In this document: piece after piece, positions 1-11,400 of the stretch | Position numbering within the stretch: position 1 is the stretch's first letter | Layout of the letters: every line of letters begins with the position of its first letter | From: DATKNA01 sp963755755 | GTDB lineage: Bacteria > Actinomycetota > Actinomycetes > Actinomycetales > Kineosporiaceae | Length of the DNA: 64,000 bases | Direction: 5' to 3' | NCBI GenBank assembly: GCA_963755755.1 | Contig: CAVWLJ010000010.1 | Span: 310,001-374,000, forward strand | Made by a program: the position numbers and the translations under genes | The notes under the pieces: generated by a model | The model's database searches: none | Seen by the model: the letters and a program-made list of their open reading frames with translations, nothing else | Told to the model about the DNA's origin: nothing

Positions 1-1
1 C

Positions 2-85
2 GTCCCCGACCCCATGATCGTGGGCCCCGCGGCGACCCTGCTGGAGCAGGGAGAGGGCACGGCGCAGCGGTTCCCGCGGCTGTAG
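2..85 (+). CDS. 3' end of an unidentified gene
   Basis: An open frame runs in from the left edge of the window and ends at a TAG at 83-85, giving 27 residues that end in EQGEGTAQRFPRL. Nearly every codon ends in G or C, as in the real genes here, so I take it as the tail of a coding sequence. It converges on the penicillin-binding protein gene with a gap of about 45 nt. Too little is present to assign a family. Confidence 0.4.
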   Translation, partial: VPDPMIVGPAATLLEQGEGTAQRFPRL

Positions 86-129
86 GCGCGGGGGGCGCCG
101 CTGCGCGCACCCCGCCGAGGCACGGCCTG

Positions 130-2245
130 TCACGGGAGCGGCTGCGACGGCAGGCCCCGCTGGGCCGTCGTCATGAGGTCCTTCCAGATCGGTGCCGCGA
201 TGCTCGCGCCGTAGACGACCGGGTAGTACTGGCCGCCGATCGAGATGTTCCGCAACGCCCGCCGTCCGTCGGACGACCCCGGGTCCCCGACCCACACCGC
301 CGTCGAGCGCTGCGCGGTGTACCCGACGAACCAGGTGTCGTACGGGCCGTCGGTCGTGCCCGTCTTGCCGGCGGACGGCCAGTGCGCGAGCGGCCCGACG
401 GACGCCGCGGTGCCGTCGGTCAGCACGTGGCTCAGCGCTTCGTTGACGCCGGAGGCCACCTGCGGGTCCAGCGCCTCGTGGCACTCCGCCGCCTTCACCG
501 GCACCGTGGTCGTGCCCGGTGAACCGTCCGAGGAGCGCCGACCGATCGACGTGACCAGAACCGGCGGGCAGTAGGTGCCACCGGAGGCGAAGCCGCCGTA
601 GGCCGCCGCCATCGTCAACGGCGAGATCGTCGCCACGCCGAGGGTCAGCGACGGCAGGCAGGTCGGCAGCTTCGTCGTCGTCGCCTGGCTGGAGGAGCAT
701 TCCTGCTGCGGCGACGCGAGGTGGACGCCGAGCCGCTCCGCCGTGCTCGCGATGTCGCACAGGTCGAGCTGCGACTCCATCGAGACGTAGGCGGTGTTGA
801 CCGAGTCCGCGGTCGCCCGGAGCACGCTCATCGGCCCCGTCTCGGTGCCCTCGGAGTTCGCCGGGCTGTAGTCGGCGCCCTGGAGGGAGTCGCCGCACGC
901 GGTGAAGTCGGAGAAGGGGTAGGCCCGCGGCGTGGCGTCGACGACGTCGTCGAGGCTGTGCCCCTGGGCCAGCCAGGTCGCGAGCGTGAACGGCTTGAAG
1001 GACGACCCGGTCTGGAAGCCGCTGGCCCCGCCGAGCGCGGTGTCCGTCGCGTAGTTCACCGAGGTCCGGCCGCGTCCGCCGGTGACCGCGTAGGTGCGGT
1101 TCTGCGCCATCGCGACGACCTTGCCGGTGCCGGGCTCGACGGTGACGGCGGCAGCGGCGATCCCGCTCCGGTCCCGCCGCGGCACCTTCGCGTCCACCGC
1201 GCGGACGGCGCCGGCCTGGGTCGTGGGGTCGAGGGTGGTCCGGAGAACGAGGCCGCCCCGGGAGATGGCCGTGAGGCGCGCGGCCGGCGTGCTACCCAGC
1301 GCAGCGAACGAGGGATCGGTCTGGATCGAGCGGACGACGGCCTCGCAGAAGAACCCGTTCCGGCCGGCGCCGGTGCAGCCGTTGGCGAGCGGCTTCCCGG
1401 TCGCCTTCACCGCCGTCCGTACCGCGCTGCGGTACTGCGCGCTTGTGATCATCTTCTCGTCGAGCATGGCCTTGAGCACGACGTTCCGGCGCGCCTTCGC
1501 CGCCGACGGGTGCTGGGTCGGGTCGTCGTTGACGGGCTCCTGCACGAGGCCGGCGAGCAGCGCCGCCTGGGGCAGCGTCAGCCGGGAGGCGTGGACCCGG
1601 AAGTAGCGCTGCGCGGCGGCCTCGATCCCGTAGGAGTTCTGGCCGAAGTAGACGATGTTGAGGTAGCCGGCCAGGATCTGGTCCTTGGTCAGCTGCTTCT
1701 CCAGGCCGAGCGCCAGTCGCACCTCGCGGATCTTGCGGCCGAGGGTCGGCGCCGTCGCCGCCTGGACCGCCGCGGTGTCCCCGGACGTCAGCGCCTGTTC
1801 GAGCAGCAGGTTCTTGACGTACTGCTGGGTCAGCGTCGAGGCGCCCTGGGTGTCGCCCCCGGTCAGGTTGTTCACGGCGGCCCGGACGACGCCCCGCGGG
1901 TCCACCGCGCCGTGCGCGTAGAACCGGGCGTCCTCGATGGCGACGATGCGCCTTGCGCGCCCACGGGGACATCTGCGCGAGCGGCACGACGGTGCGGTTC
2001 TCGGAGTAGAACGAGGCGATCCGGGTGCCGTCGGCGGTCACCATCGTCGAGGTCTGGGAGAGCGCCGGGGCGGCGAGCGTCGACGGCAGGTTCGCGAAGG
2101 CTCCGGTCGTGGCGTCGACGAAGGTCGCCGCGACGACGACCGGGGACGCCAGCACGACGACGCTGAGCGCGCCGGCCAGCACCGACACCAGGAGGAAGAC
2201 AACCAGGCGTGAGAACGTCCGCCGCGTCGGCGTCCGGTCGAACAC
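130..2245 (-). CDS. class A penicillin-binding protein (transglycosylase/transpeptidase)
   Basis: A bifunctional peptidoglycan synthase that polymerises glycan strands and cross-links stem peptides outside the membrane. A short cytoplasmic start and one membrane helix (about residues 15-40) precede a GT51 domain with EDARFY (after frame correction) and STLTQQYVKN. The transpeptidase has all three active-site motifs: SSFK (acyl Ser), SVN and KTGTTDGPYDTWFVGYT. Total length is about 705 residues, normal for the family. The GTG start at 2245 follows a G-rich Shine-Dalgarno stretch. The frame breaks near 1948: shortening one GG run restores KRIVAIEDARFY, the expected GT51 entry. It is the last gene of a minus-strand set with the fusion protein and the peptidase upstream, though a gap of about 115 nt may hold its own promoter. 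Confidence 0.88.
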
Positions 2246-2360
2246 AGTGACCCCCCAGGTCAGTCAGCCTGCCCGAATGGGCACGAACCGACCCACTGTG
2301 CCTTGCCCTCCTTGGAGGAAGCTGGGAGCCCCGCCGCGGCGAAGGTGGCGGATCGACGGC

Positions 2361-5302
2361 TCAACGGCTCCGCGCGGCCTCGGCGAGGGCCTCGTCGAGC
2401 ACGGTCACGGCTCGGTCCACGTCCGCCTCGTCCAGCGCCATCGGCGGCTTGATCTTGATCACGTCGTGGTCCGGACCGTCCGTGGAGATCAGCACGCCGC
2501 GGGCCTTCGCCGCCTCGGCGACAGCGGATGCCGCGGCGCCGTCGGGGGTGCGGGAGGCCCGGTCGGCGACGAGCTCGATCCCGACGAAGAGTCCGGTGCC
2601 GCGGACGTCGCCGACGAGCTCGTGCCGGCTCGCCAGCTCGCGCAGCCCGGCGATCAGCCGGTCGCCGAGCACGGCCGCGCGGTGCTGCAGCCGCTCGTCG
2701 GCGACGACGTCGAGCACGGCCAGCCCGACCCGGGCCGAGACCGGGTTGCCGCCGAAGGTGTTGAAGTACTCCATGCCGGTGAGGAACGAGGCGGCCACCT
2801 CGGGCGTGGTCACGACGGCGGCCACCGGGTGCCCGTTGCCGATCGGCTTGCCCAGGGTGACGACGTCCGGCACCACGCCGTGCAGCTCGAATCCCCACAT
2901 CGCGGCGCCCGGGCCGTCCGAAGCCGATCTGCACCTCGTCCGCGATGCACACGCCACCCGCCGCCCGCACCCGTGCGTAGGCGCCGGCGAGGAATCCGTC
3001 GGCGAGCACGACCTGGCCGGCGGTGCCGGGCATCGGTTCGGAGAGGAAGGCGGCCGGCCGGCGGCCGGCCGCCACCAGGTCGTCGAGGACCTGGTCGAGC
3101 TCGGCGAGGTAGGCGGGCGTCACCGCGGACGACGGTTCGCCGGCGCCGACCCGGTACCGGCCGCGGTACGGGTCCGGCAGGGGCACGACGTGCGTCGTGG
3201 CGGGCCGGCCCAGGCCTCCCGGCCCGTCGAACTTGTAGGGGCTGACGTCGATCAGCGAGGTCAGGTGCCCGTGGTACGCGTGGTCGAGGACGACGACGTC
3301 GCGTGCCCGGGTGTGCGCGTACGCCAGGCGCAGTGCGAGGTCGTTGGCCTCGGACCCGGAGTTCACGAAGAAGCACACCGACAGCGGGTCCGGCAGGGTC
3401 TCGGCCAGGCGCCGCGCGTACTCGACGACCGCTTCGTGCAGGTACCGGGTGTTCGTGTTCAGCAGCGCGTTCTGGGCCGCCGCCGCCGCGACGACGCGCG
3501 GATGGGCGTGCCCGACGTGGGCCACGTTGTTGACCAGGTCGAGCCAGCGCCGGCCCCGCGTGTCGATCAGATGCGCGCCCTCGCCGCGTACGACGTGCAG
3601 CGGCTCGCCGTACGACAGGCTCATCGCCGGCGACAGCAGGGTGCGCCGGCGGCGCACGATCTCGGCGTCCGGCACTCCCGGATCGGCCCGGGTGCCCCCG
3701 GGCAGGCGCAGGAGCAGGTTCGGGTCCGGCGCGATGCTCTGCCAGACGGCGAGATCGCCGCGAGCGGCGACGCCGGGCACAGGCATCGGTGTGGTGATCG
3801 ACGGCAGCCCGGCGAGCGCCGTCAGCAGCTGGAGGTGCACGTGCGGAGGCCACCCGCCGTTCTCGCCGCGATCGCCCACCCGCCCGACGACCTGGCCGGC
3901 CTCCACCTTCTCGCCCGCCCGCACGAGGGCGAGGCCCTCCCGGGAGAGGTGCCCGAGCAGGGTGAAGAACGGGACGCCGTCCGGGGTCGCGTGCTCGAGG
4001 ACGACGACCGGGCCGAAGTCGAGGAGATCGGCGTTGTCGACCGCCGCGCGGACGACGCCGGGCAGCGGCGCGTGCACCGCCGTGCCGGGTGGCACGAAGA
4101 GGTCGACACCGAGGTGCACCGTCCTGCGCTCGTCGCCGTCGGCGAAGGCCGCCGTCGTGTACACCGCGCGGTCCTCCGCGTACCGGCCGACGCCGACGAC
4201 GCCCGGCGCCGGCTGCTCCGGCGTCCTCGCCGCGGACCAGTCCAGGGTGGCGTGCGGGAGGTCGGCGAGCGGACGGCCGAGGACGGGCGCCGCGTCCGCC
4301 AGGGCGAGGTACTGCCGGACCGCGCGGGCATGCGGAACCGGCTCCAGCGCGCAGGTCGCGCGCAGCCGGTAGAGCTCCAGCTCGTCGTCCACGGCGAGCA
4401 GCGCGCACAGCCCCGCCCACACCCCGCCCTGGCTGACCAGGAGGTAGTCGTTGCCCGGATCGCGCGAGGACTGCCAGCCGGCCATCACCACGCTGAGCGC
4501 GAGACGGGCGCGGACGAGATCGAGGAGCAGATCGAGCTCGGGCGCGGCGAGCGGCGCGACCCCGTGGTAGCCCTCGACGACGTCGCGCAGGGCGCGCGGA
4601 CCGTCGGCGGCGACGGCGTAGGCGGCGGCGACGGCGAGGCCGCAGACCCGTGGCGCGAGGCAGAGGTCGCCGAAGTCGAGCAGACCGGTCACGCGGTCTC
4701 CGGCGACGAGGACGTTGCGGTCGTTCGCGTCGTTGTGGATGGCCTGGGCCGGCAACGCGCCGAGCGCCGGGGCGACGCGGTCGGCGACGGCGTCGAGCAC
4801 GGCCCCGGCGACCGCGCGCCGTTCGGGGTCGGCGACGGAGGGGAGCAGCTCCCGCTGATCGGCGGCGGTGACGAGGTTCCACCGCAGCGCGCGCGCCAGG
4901 TGCGGATGCCGGAACCCGGCCAGGGACCGGTCGACACGGGCGACGGCGGCGCCGAGGGCCCGACGCCGTGCCGGCGACGGCGGCCCGGCGTCGGCCCAGA
5001 CCTGGCCGGGCAGCCAGGCGAGCACGCGAGCCAGGCGGTCGCCGACCGGAACCGCGGCCCGGCCGCCCGGCGCGCGCCGCGGCTCCGGGACCAGCGACGC
5101 GGCCGGGGTGCCCGCGAGGTGGTCCAGCGCGGCGACCTCGAGGTCGACGTCGTCGGCCTCGTGCTGCGGGTGCAGCTTGACCACGTACACCGCGCCGTCC
5201 CCGCCGACCACGCGTGCGTTGAGGGTCCGCTCGCCGGGCAGCGCGATCCACGTCGCGCACCTCGAGGCCGAAGGCAGCGGCGGCGTCCTCGAAGACGGTC
5301 AC
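2361..5302 (-). CDS. three-domain fusion: APH-type kinase / M23 peptidase / class III aminotransferase
   Basis: A protein of about 980 residues with three modules. Residues about 1-330 are an aminoglycoside-phosphotransferase-fold kinase with HNDANDRN (catalytic loop) and DFGD (metal site). About 340-500 is an M23/LytM-like domain keeping both zinc motifs, HLGVD and HVH. The rest is a fold-type I PLP enzyme with DEVQIGFGR and the PLP lysine in TLGKPIGNG. Related two-step chemistry is known in animals, where an APH-fold hydroxylysine kinase and class III-fold phospho-lyases act in series. By inference this protein phosphorylates an amino alcohol and then eliminates phosphate; a plain aminotransferase is the alternative. 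Two frame breaks (about 5248 and 2926) are each fixed by shortening a GG or CCC run. The GTG start gives VTVFEDAAAAFGLEVRDV. The gap to the upstream peptidase gene is only 21 nt. Confidence 0.8.
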
Positions 5303-5323
5303 GGGCGCAGTCTGCCCGACGGC

Positions 5324-6493
5324 TCAGGCGAACACGTCGGCCACGACCTCGTGCGGCAGGCCCGGTACCCGGTGACCGTCGCGGCCGGTCATCGCGACGC
5401 CGGCGACCAGCGCGTTGAGCACGGCCTCCTCGACGGCCTCGACCGACGGCGCCGAAGAACGGATCCAGCCGGCCCCACGGCACGAAGGTCAGCCGGTCGT
5501 AGTCGGCGTCCGTGGGCGCGGAGACCGGGGTCTCGCTGCGCAGCGCGCCCGCGTTCGCCGTCGAGAACGCGAGGAAGATGTCGCCGGAGAAGTGGCTGCC
5601 CGTCGTCCCGGTGCGTGCCAGCCCGAGCGGCACCCGGCGGGCCAGCGCCGAGCACTGACCGGGCAGCAGCGGGGCGTCCGTCGCGACGACGGCGATGACC
5701 GAGCCGTGCCCCGCCGCGCCGCGGCCGTATCCGTCGGCCTGCAGCCACCGCACGTCCGAGACCGGGTCGTCCGCCGCGAGCCGTTCGCCGAGCCGGACGC
5801 CGGCGATCGTCAGCTCGGGCCGGTCGCCGAAGTTGGCCTGGACGAACGCGCCGACGGTGTACGTGGACGCCGGCGTACGGCACGAGCCGCGACGCGGTGC
5901 CGGAGCCGCCCTTGAAGCCGTAGCAGACCATCCCGGTGCCGCCGCCGACGGAGCCCTCGACGACCGGGCCTCCCGCCGCCGCGTCGAGGGCTGCGACCGC
6001 GTGCTCCGGCCGCACGTGGCCGCCGTTGACGTCGTTGAGGTAGCCGTCCCACGTCTCGGCCACGACCGGCAGCAGCCACTCCGCGGCGAGCGCGGGCCGG
6101 TTCCGCACCACCCATTCGACGACGCCGGCATGCACCGGGCCGACGGCGTGCGTGTTCGTGACCATCACGCGGGACGGCGAGGGCGCCGACCTCGCTGATC
6201 CACGTCGTCCCGGTCATCTCGCCGTTGCCGTTCAGCGACCACCAGCCCGCCGCGCACGGGACGCCGACGCCGCCCGCCCCGCGCGGGAGGATCGCGGTGA
6301 CGCCGGTGCGGACCGGCCCCCGGCCGACGACGAGCGGGCCGTCGCCCTCGAGCAGGGTCACGTATCCGACCGTCGAGACCGGGGACGTCGGTGATCGCGT
6401 CGAGCGGTCCCGGCGTGCCCGGCAGCGGGACGCCGAGCCCGCGGGCGCGCGGGCGGCCGTCGGGGGCATGCGCTGGCGGCGGTGCTGCGACAT
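5324..6493 (-). CDS. P1 (S58, DmpA-like) N-terminal nucleophile aminopeptidase
   Basis: A member of the S58 family, self-cleaving Ntn hydrolases that remove N-terminal residues, including D- or beta-amino acids, from small peptides. The family opening is clear (RARGLGVPLPGTPGPLDAI), followed by WWSLNGNGEMTGT, VMVTNTHAVGPVHAG, SVGGGTGMVCYGFKGGSG and GSHFSGDIFLAFSTAN. The self-processing Gly-Ser/Thr nucleophile should lie in the GSVIAVVATDAPLLPGQ stretch. There are at least four frame breaks (about 6385, 6163, 5873, 5452), each cured by shortening one G or C run. The start is uncertain: ATG 6493 (MSQHRR) needs one further correction and ATG 6469 is the alternative. It is directly upstream of the kinase/aminotransferase fusion, so both may serve breakdown of unusual peptides or amino acids (inference). 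Confidence 0.8.
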
Positions 6494-6656
6494 CGCGCTC
6501 CTCGGCGTCCGATCGTCGAGATTGTCCGGTTCGGGTCTTTCCGTGCGCTCCAGGCGGAGGTAGCGTCGAAAGCGATCCCGCTCGTGTCCGGTCGGGCCGC
6601 CCATGGACGTGCGGTGTGATCGGCGCTCGCCCCGACGACCCGCGCGGAGGAGTCCC

Positions 6657-6859
6657 ATGAGTATCCCGTCGCAGGACCGACCCTGGGTCCACAACCCGTC
6701 CGTCGACGAGGCCTTCGCGCTGCGCGGCGCGTGCGGCCAGACGCACCTGCCCACGGGGCGCACGTGCGTGCTGCCGCGCGGTCACCGCGCCTCGTGCGCG
6801 TTCCTGCCGCGCGACCGGGCGGAATCGTGCTCGAGGAGCGCCTGCGCACTCGCGCGTGA
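6657..6859 (+). CDS. small Cys/His-containing protein
   Basis: A short gene with a good ribosome site (GCGGAGGAG about 6 nt before ATG 6657). The product starts MSIPSQDRPWVHNPSVDEAF and carries CGQTHLPTGRTCVLPRGH followed by RASC. The spaced Cys and His residues look like a small metal-binding site, but I cannot name a family. As sequenced the frame runs on into the opposite-strand gene to 7103. Lengthening the AA run near 6830 gives the ending EIVLEERLRTRA and a stop at 6857-6859, which fits the gap better. Function unknown. Confidence 0.45.
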
Positions 6860-6904
6860 CCGACCGGGGCGAGACCAGTGTGCCCCGGTCGTCCGGAACG
6901 TCGG

Positions 6905-8279
6905 TCAGAGTGCGAAGTTCGCGGTTCCCTTGGGTGCCGCGTTCCGAATCCCGTCGACGTTGAACGTCTGCTCGAGGATGAGCTGCCGCTGCTCCTCGAA
7001 GTCGGACGAGTGGACGCCGTGCTTCTCCAGGAGTTCGTTGAGCGACAGCAGGATCTGCTGCGTCATCACCCGGAAGTACATGACCTCGTCGGCGGCGCCG
7101 TAGTAGCCCTGATCCGCCGGGAGCATCGCGTCCTGCCGCAGGCTCGAGCTCACGCCGTAGTTCACCGGCTGATTGCGGACGATGCGCTGACCTTCGCGCC
7201 GCAGGGTGCGCTCGTCCTGACGGTCGCCGAGCCACAGGCGGAACAGCCGCAGCGGGCTCTCCAGCCAGAGCCCGGTGGCCGCCGGGATCGCGCTGCGGAG
7301 CACGGGCAGCACCCGCTGGTCCGCGTTGCGGCTGACCCAGTAGACGTCCTTGAATCCCGGCTGGACCGGCAGCAGCACCTGCGAGCGGCCCTCGACGAAG
7401 AGCGTGCCGCCCTGCTGCTCCGCGCGGATCAGCACGGTGACGACGACGTCCCCGTTGCCGCTGTTCTCGACGAACGCGAGGTAGGTCCGCGCCGTCCGGG
7501 TCGGGTGGACCTCGTAGTGCCGCAGCAGGTCCTCGTCCACGATCGCGGTCGGCTTGAGCGCGACCCCCGGGCCCTGCCCCGCGGGGATCAGCCCCGGGAC
7601 CGTGGTCGCCGTGCCGCCGTCCACGTAGAGGCGGCGCTGCACCCTGACGTTCGGGAAGTGCCTGCGGGATGGTCTCGGCCAGGTGGGCGTGGACCTCCTC
7701 GGGCGTGATGGCGACGTCGAGCTCGTGGTCCGTGCGGGTCTGCAGGGTGAGCTTCCAGGTGTCGAGCGTGTGGCCGGTGCCGACGAACGGCATGAAGCTG
7801 TTGAAGATCGTGACGTTCGAGCGGTGGACGTCCTCCAGCCGATCCTCGACATCCGCGGCCAGCGGCGGCGCCGCGTCCCGGGTGCGCGGGTAGACCTGGT
7901 GGAAGACCTCGACGGCCGACTCCCGCACCTGCGAGTAGTGGGTGTAGACGATCCACACCGCGACGAGCCATCCGACGAACGGGAGCAGCAGCACGAGCAC
8001 GGCCACGCGGCCGATGGAGATGTCGTTCTGGGCGCCCGCGATGAAGAGGAAGCCGGTGGCCACGATGACGGCGAGCAGCAGCCACGCGAGACGGCGGTCA
8101 CGGCGCCTGCGCCGGCTCAGCGAGAGCCTGGCGTGGCGGGCGACGGCGACCGGGTCGATCTCCTGCTCGGGCGCCTGCGCCTGCCGCGTCTGGTAGAGCA
8201 GAGTCACCCAGGCGTGGTTCGCGAACGAGCCGTCGAGGTGCACCGTCGCGCTGAGGAACCGCGTGATGCGCTCGTCCAT
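6905..8279 (-). CDS. conserved-looking membrane protein of unknown function
   Basis: About 458 residues. The N-terminal 80 residues are soluble and basic, followed by two close hydrophobic helices (AWLLLAVIVATGFLFIAG and VAVLVLLLPFVGWLVAVWIV). The remaining 330 residues are a soluble domain with many beta-like stretches and no catalytic motif I recognise. The frame breaks near 7660; shortening the GG run there joins TIPQ to HFPNVRVQRRLYVDGG. The ATG start at 8279 is the first in frame. It is divergent from fdhA with about 190 nt between them. No link with formate metabolism can be shown. Function unknown. Confidence 0.6.
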
Positions 8280-8467
8280 CAGCTGTTTCTGCCTCCCCAC
8301 CGTCGACGGATGGCGATGATCCCACGCAGGGGAGTCGGCTGTCGCCCGACCGGCCGTGTCGCCGATCGTGGTTCTACGGTGCGTGACGACGACGGCACGG
8401 TCAAGCGCCTCGAACCGAGGCTCGTCCACGGCGTGCATCTGCGGCGAAACGTGGCACATTGACCGCC

Positions 8468-11400
8468 ATGGGCGTGCGGACGTGGATCGAGGGCTGGCCC
8501 GTCTACCGGCAGGTCGCGGGGAGCGATCCCCTCGGCCGTGGACGGGCAGCGCAATCGCCCCGGTCGCGGGGGCTGGAACCGCGGACGGAGACGGCCGACC
8601 GGGTGGCGCACTCGGTCTGCCCGTACTGCGCGGTGGGGTGCGCGCAGAAGGTCTACGTCAAGGACGAGAAGGTCATCCAGATCGAGGGCAACCCCGACTC
8701 GCCGGTCAACCGCGGCCGGCTGTGCCCGAAGGGCAGCGCGAGCAAGCAGCTCGTCACCGGGCCGCAGCGGGAGCAGAAGGTGCTCTACCGCGCGCCCTAC
8801 GCGACGGAATGGACCGAGCTCGACCTCGGCCGCGCCATGGAGATGGTCACCGACCGGTTCCTCGAGGCCCGTCGCAAGGGCTGGCAGGACGCCGACCCGC
8901 AGGGCAACCAGGTGCGCCGGACGATGGGGATCGCCAGCCTCGGCGGCGCGACGCTGGACAACGAGGAGAACTACCTCATCAAGAAGTTGTTCACCGCGGC
9001 GGGCGCGATCCAGATCGAGAACCAGGCCCGTATTTGACACTCCGCCACCGTCCCCGGTCTGGGGACCAGCTTCGGGCGCGGCGGCGCCACCAACTACCAG
9101 CAGGACCTGGCCAACGCGGACTGCATCATCATCCAGGGCTCGAACATGGCGGAGGCCCACCCGGTCGGCTTCCAGTGGGTGATGGAGGCGAAGGCGCGGG
9201 GGGCGAAGGTCATCCACGTCGACCCGCGCTTCACCCGGACGAGCGCCGTCGCCGACGCGTACGTGCCGATCCGGGCCGGCAGTGACATCGCCTTCCTCGG
9301 CGGCGTGATCAACTACATCCTGGAGAACGAGAAGGACTTCCGGGAGTACGTCGTCGCGTACACCAACGCGTCGTACCTGCTGAGCGAGGACTTCCAGGAC
9401 ACCGAGGACCTCTCCGGCCTGTTCTCCGGCTACGACAACGACACCGCGACCTACGACAGCCGTACCTGGCAGTACGAGGGCATGGAGCCCACGAACCCGC
9501 CCGGGTCGGAGGACAACCAGCAGGCGAAGGACACCGCGTCCGGCCTCCAGCACGAGTCCGGCGGGCCGCAGCTCGAGGGCGGGACGCCGAGGTCCGACCC
9601 GACGCTGCAGCATCCGCGGTGCGTCTACCAGGTGCTGAAGCGCCACTACGCCCGCTACACCCCGGAGATGGTCGCCGAGACCTGCGGCGTCCCCGTCGAG
9701 CAGTTCCTGCAGGTGTGCCAGGACTGGACGGCGAACTCCGGGCGCGAGCGGACGACGGCGGTCGTCTACGCCGTCGGGTGGACGCAGCACAGCGTCGGCG
9801 TCCAGTACATCCGGACGTCGGCGATCATCCAGCTGCTGCTCGGCAACATGGGCCGGCCCGGCGGCGGGATCATGGCGATGCGCGGGCACGCGAGCATCCA
9901 GGGCTCCACCGACATCCCGACGCTGTTCAACATCCTGCCCGGCTACATGCCGATGCCCTCCGCGGGCACGCACACGAGCCTGGAGACGTACCTCGACAGC
10001 TTCATCGGGGACAAGCAGAAGGGCTTCTGGCGCAACGCCGACGCGTACTTCATCTCGCTGATGAAGGAGTACTGGGGCGACGCGGCGACGAAGGACAACG
10101 ACTACTGCTACGACTACCTGCCGAGGCTGACGGGCGACCACGGCACGTACCGAACCGTCATGGACATGATCGACGGAAAGGTCAGCGGATACTTCCTGCT
10201 CGGCCAGAACCCTGCCGTCGGCTCGAGCAACGGCAAGCTCCAGCGGCTCGGGATGGCCAACCTCGACTGGCTCGTCGTCCGTGACCTGGTGCTCATCGAG
10301 AGCGCCACGTTCTGGAAGGACGCGCCTGAGATCGAGACCGGCGAGATCGTCCCGGAGGAGTGCCGGACGGAGGTCTTCTTCTTCCCGGCCGCGGCGCACA
10401 CCGAGAAGGAAGGCACCTTCACGCAGACGCAGCGCATGCTGCAGTGGCGGGAGAAGGCCGTCGAGCCGAAGGGCGACCAGCGTTCCGAGCTGTGGTTCTT
10501 CTACCACCTGGGGCGGATGCTCAAGGAACGCGTCAAGGACTCGACCGATCCGCGCGACAAGCCGCTGCAGGACGTCAACTGGAACTACGAGGTGCACGGC
10601 GACGAGCCCAGCGCCGAGTCGGTGCTCAAGGCCATCAACGGCTACGACCTCGCGACCGGCAAGCTCGTGAACGGATACATGGAGCTGAAGAACGACGGCT
10701 CCACCTCGTGCGGGTGCTGGATCTACTCCGGGGTGTTCGCGGACGGCGTCAACCAGGCCGCGCGCCGCGCGCCCCGCGACCCGGACGACCCGACGTCCGC
10801 GGCGCTCGAGTGGGGCTGGGCCTGGCCGTACAACCGGCGCATCCTCTACAACCGCGCCTCCGCGGACCCGCAGGGCCGGCCGTGGAGCGAGCGCAAGAAG
10901 TACGTCTGGTGGGACGAGGCGAAGCAGGAGTGGACCGGCCGCGACGTGCCGGACTTCGAGAAGACCGAAACCGCCGTCGTACGTGCCGCCGGAGGGCGCG
11001 GTGGGGCCGGCCGCGCTGCGCGGCGACGACCCGTTCGTCATGCAGGCCGACGGCAAGGGGTGGCTCTACGCCCCCACCGGTCTGCAGGACGGGCCGATGC
11101 CGACCCACTACGAGCCGCACGAGTCGGTGTTCCGCAATCCGCTCTACGAGCAGCAGGCGAACCCGACCCGCAAGGTGTACGGCCGGGAGGACAACCCGTC
11201 GAACCCGTCCCCGCGCGAGTCCGGCGATCCCGAGGTCTACCCGTACGTCATGACCACGTCGCGGCTCACCGAGCACCACACCGCGGGCGGCATGAGCCGC
11301 ATGCTGCCCTACCTGTCGGAGCTGCAGCCGGAGATGTTCATCGAGGTGTCGCCCGAGCTCGCCGCCGAGCGGGGCCTGCAGCACCTCGGCTGGGCGACCG

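Noticed and set aside
130..2245. Programmed frameshifting as the cause of the many frame breaks
   Set aside because: The sites share no slippery heptamer or downstream structure, occur in unrelated genes and several times per gene, and all sit in short homopolymer runs.
2449..5418. Open frame of 989 codons on the plus strand
   Set aside because: Shadow of the kinase/M23/aminotransferase fusion; composition dominated by Arg, Gly and Ala with no recognisable motif.
8279..11056. Open frame of 925 codons on the minus strand opposite fdhA
   Set aside because: The plus strand encodes a clear formate dehydrogenase; the antisense translation is low in family-like motifs.
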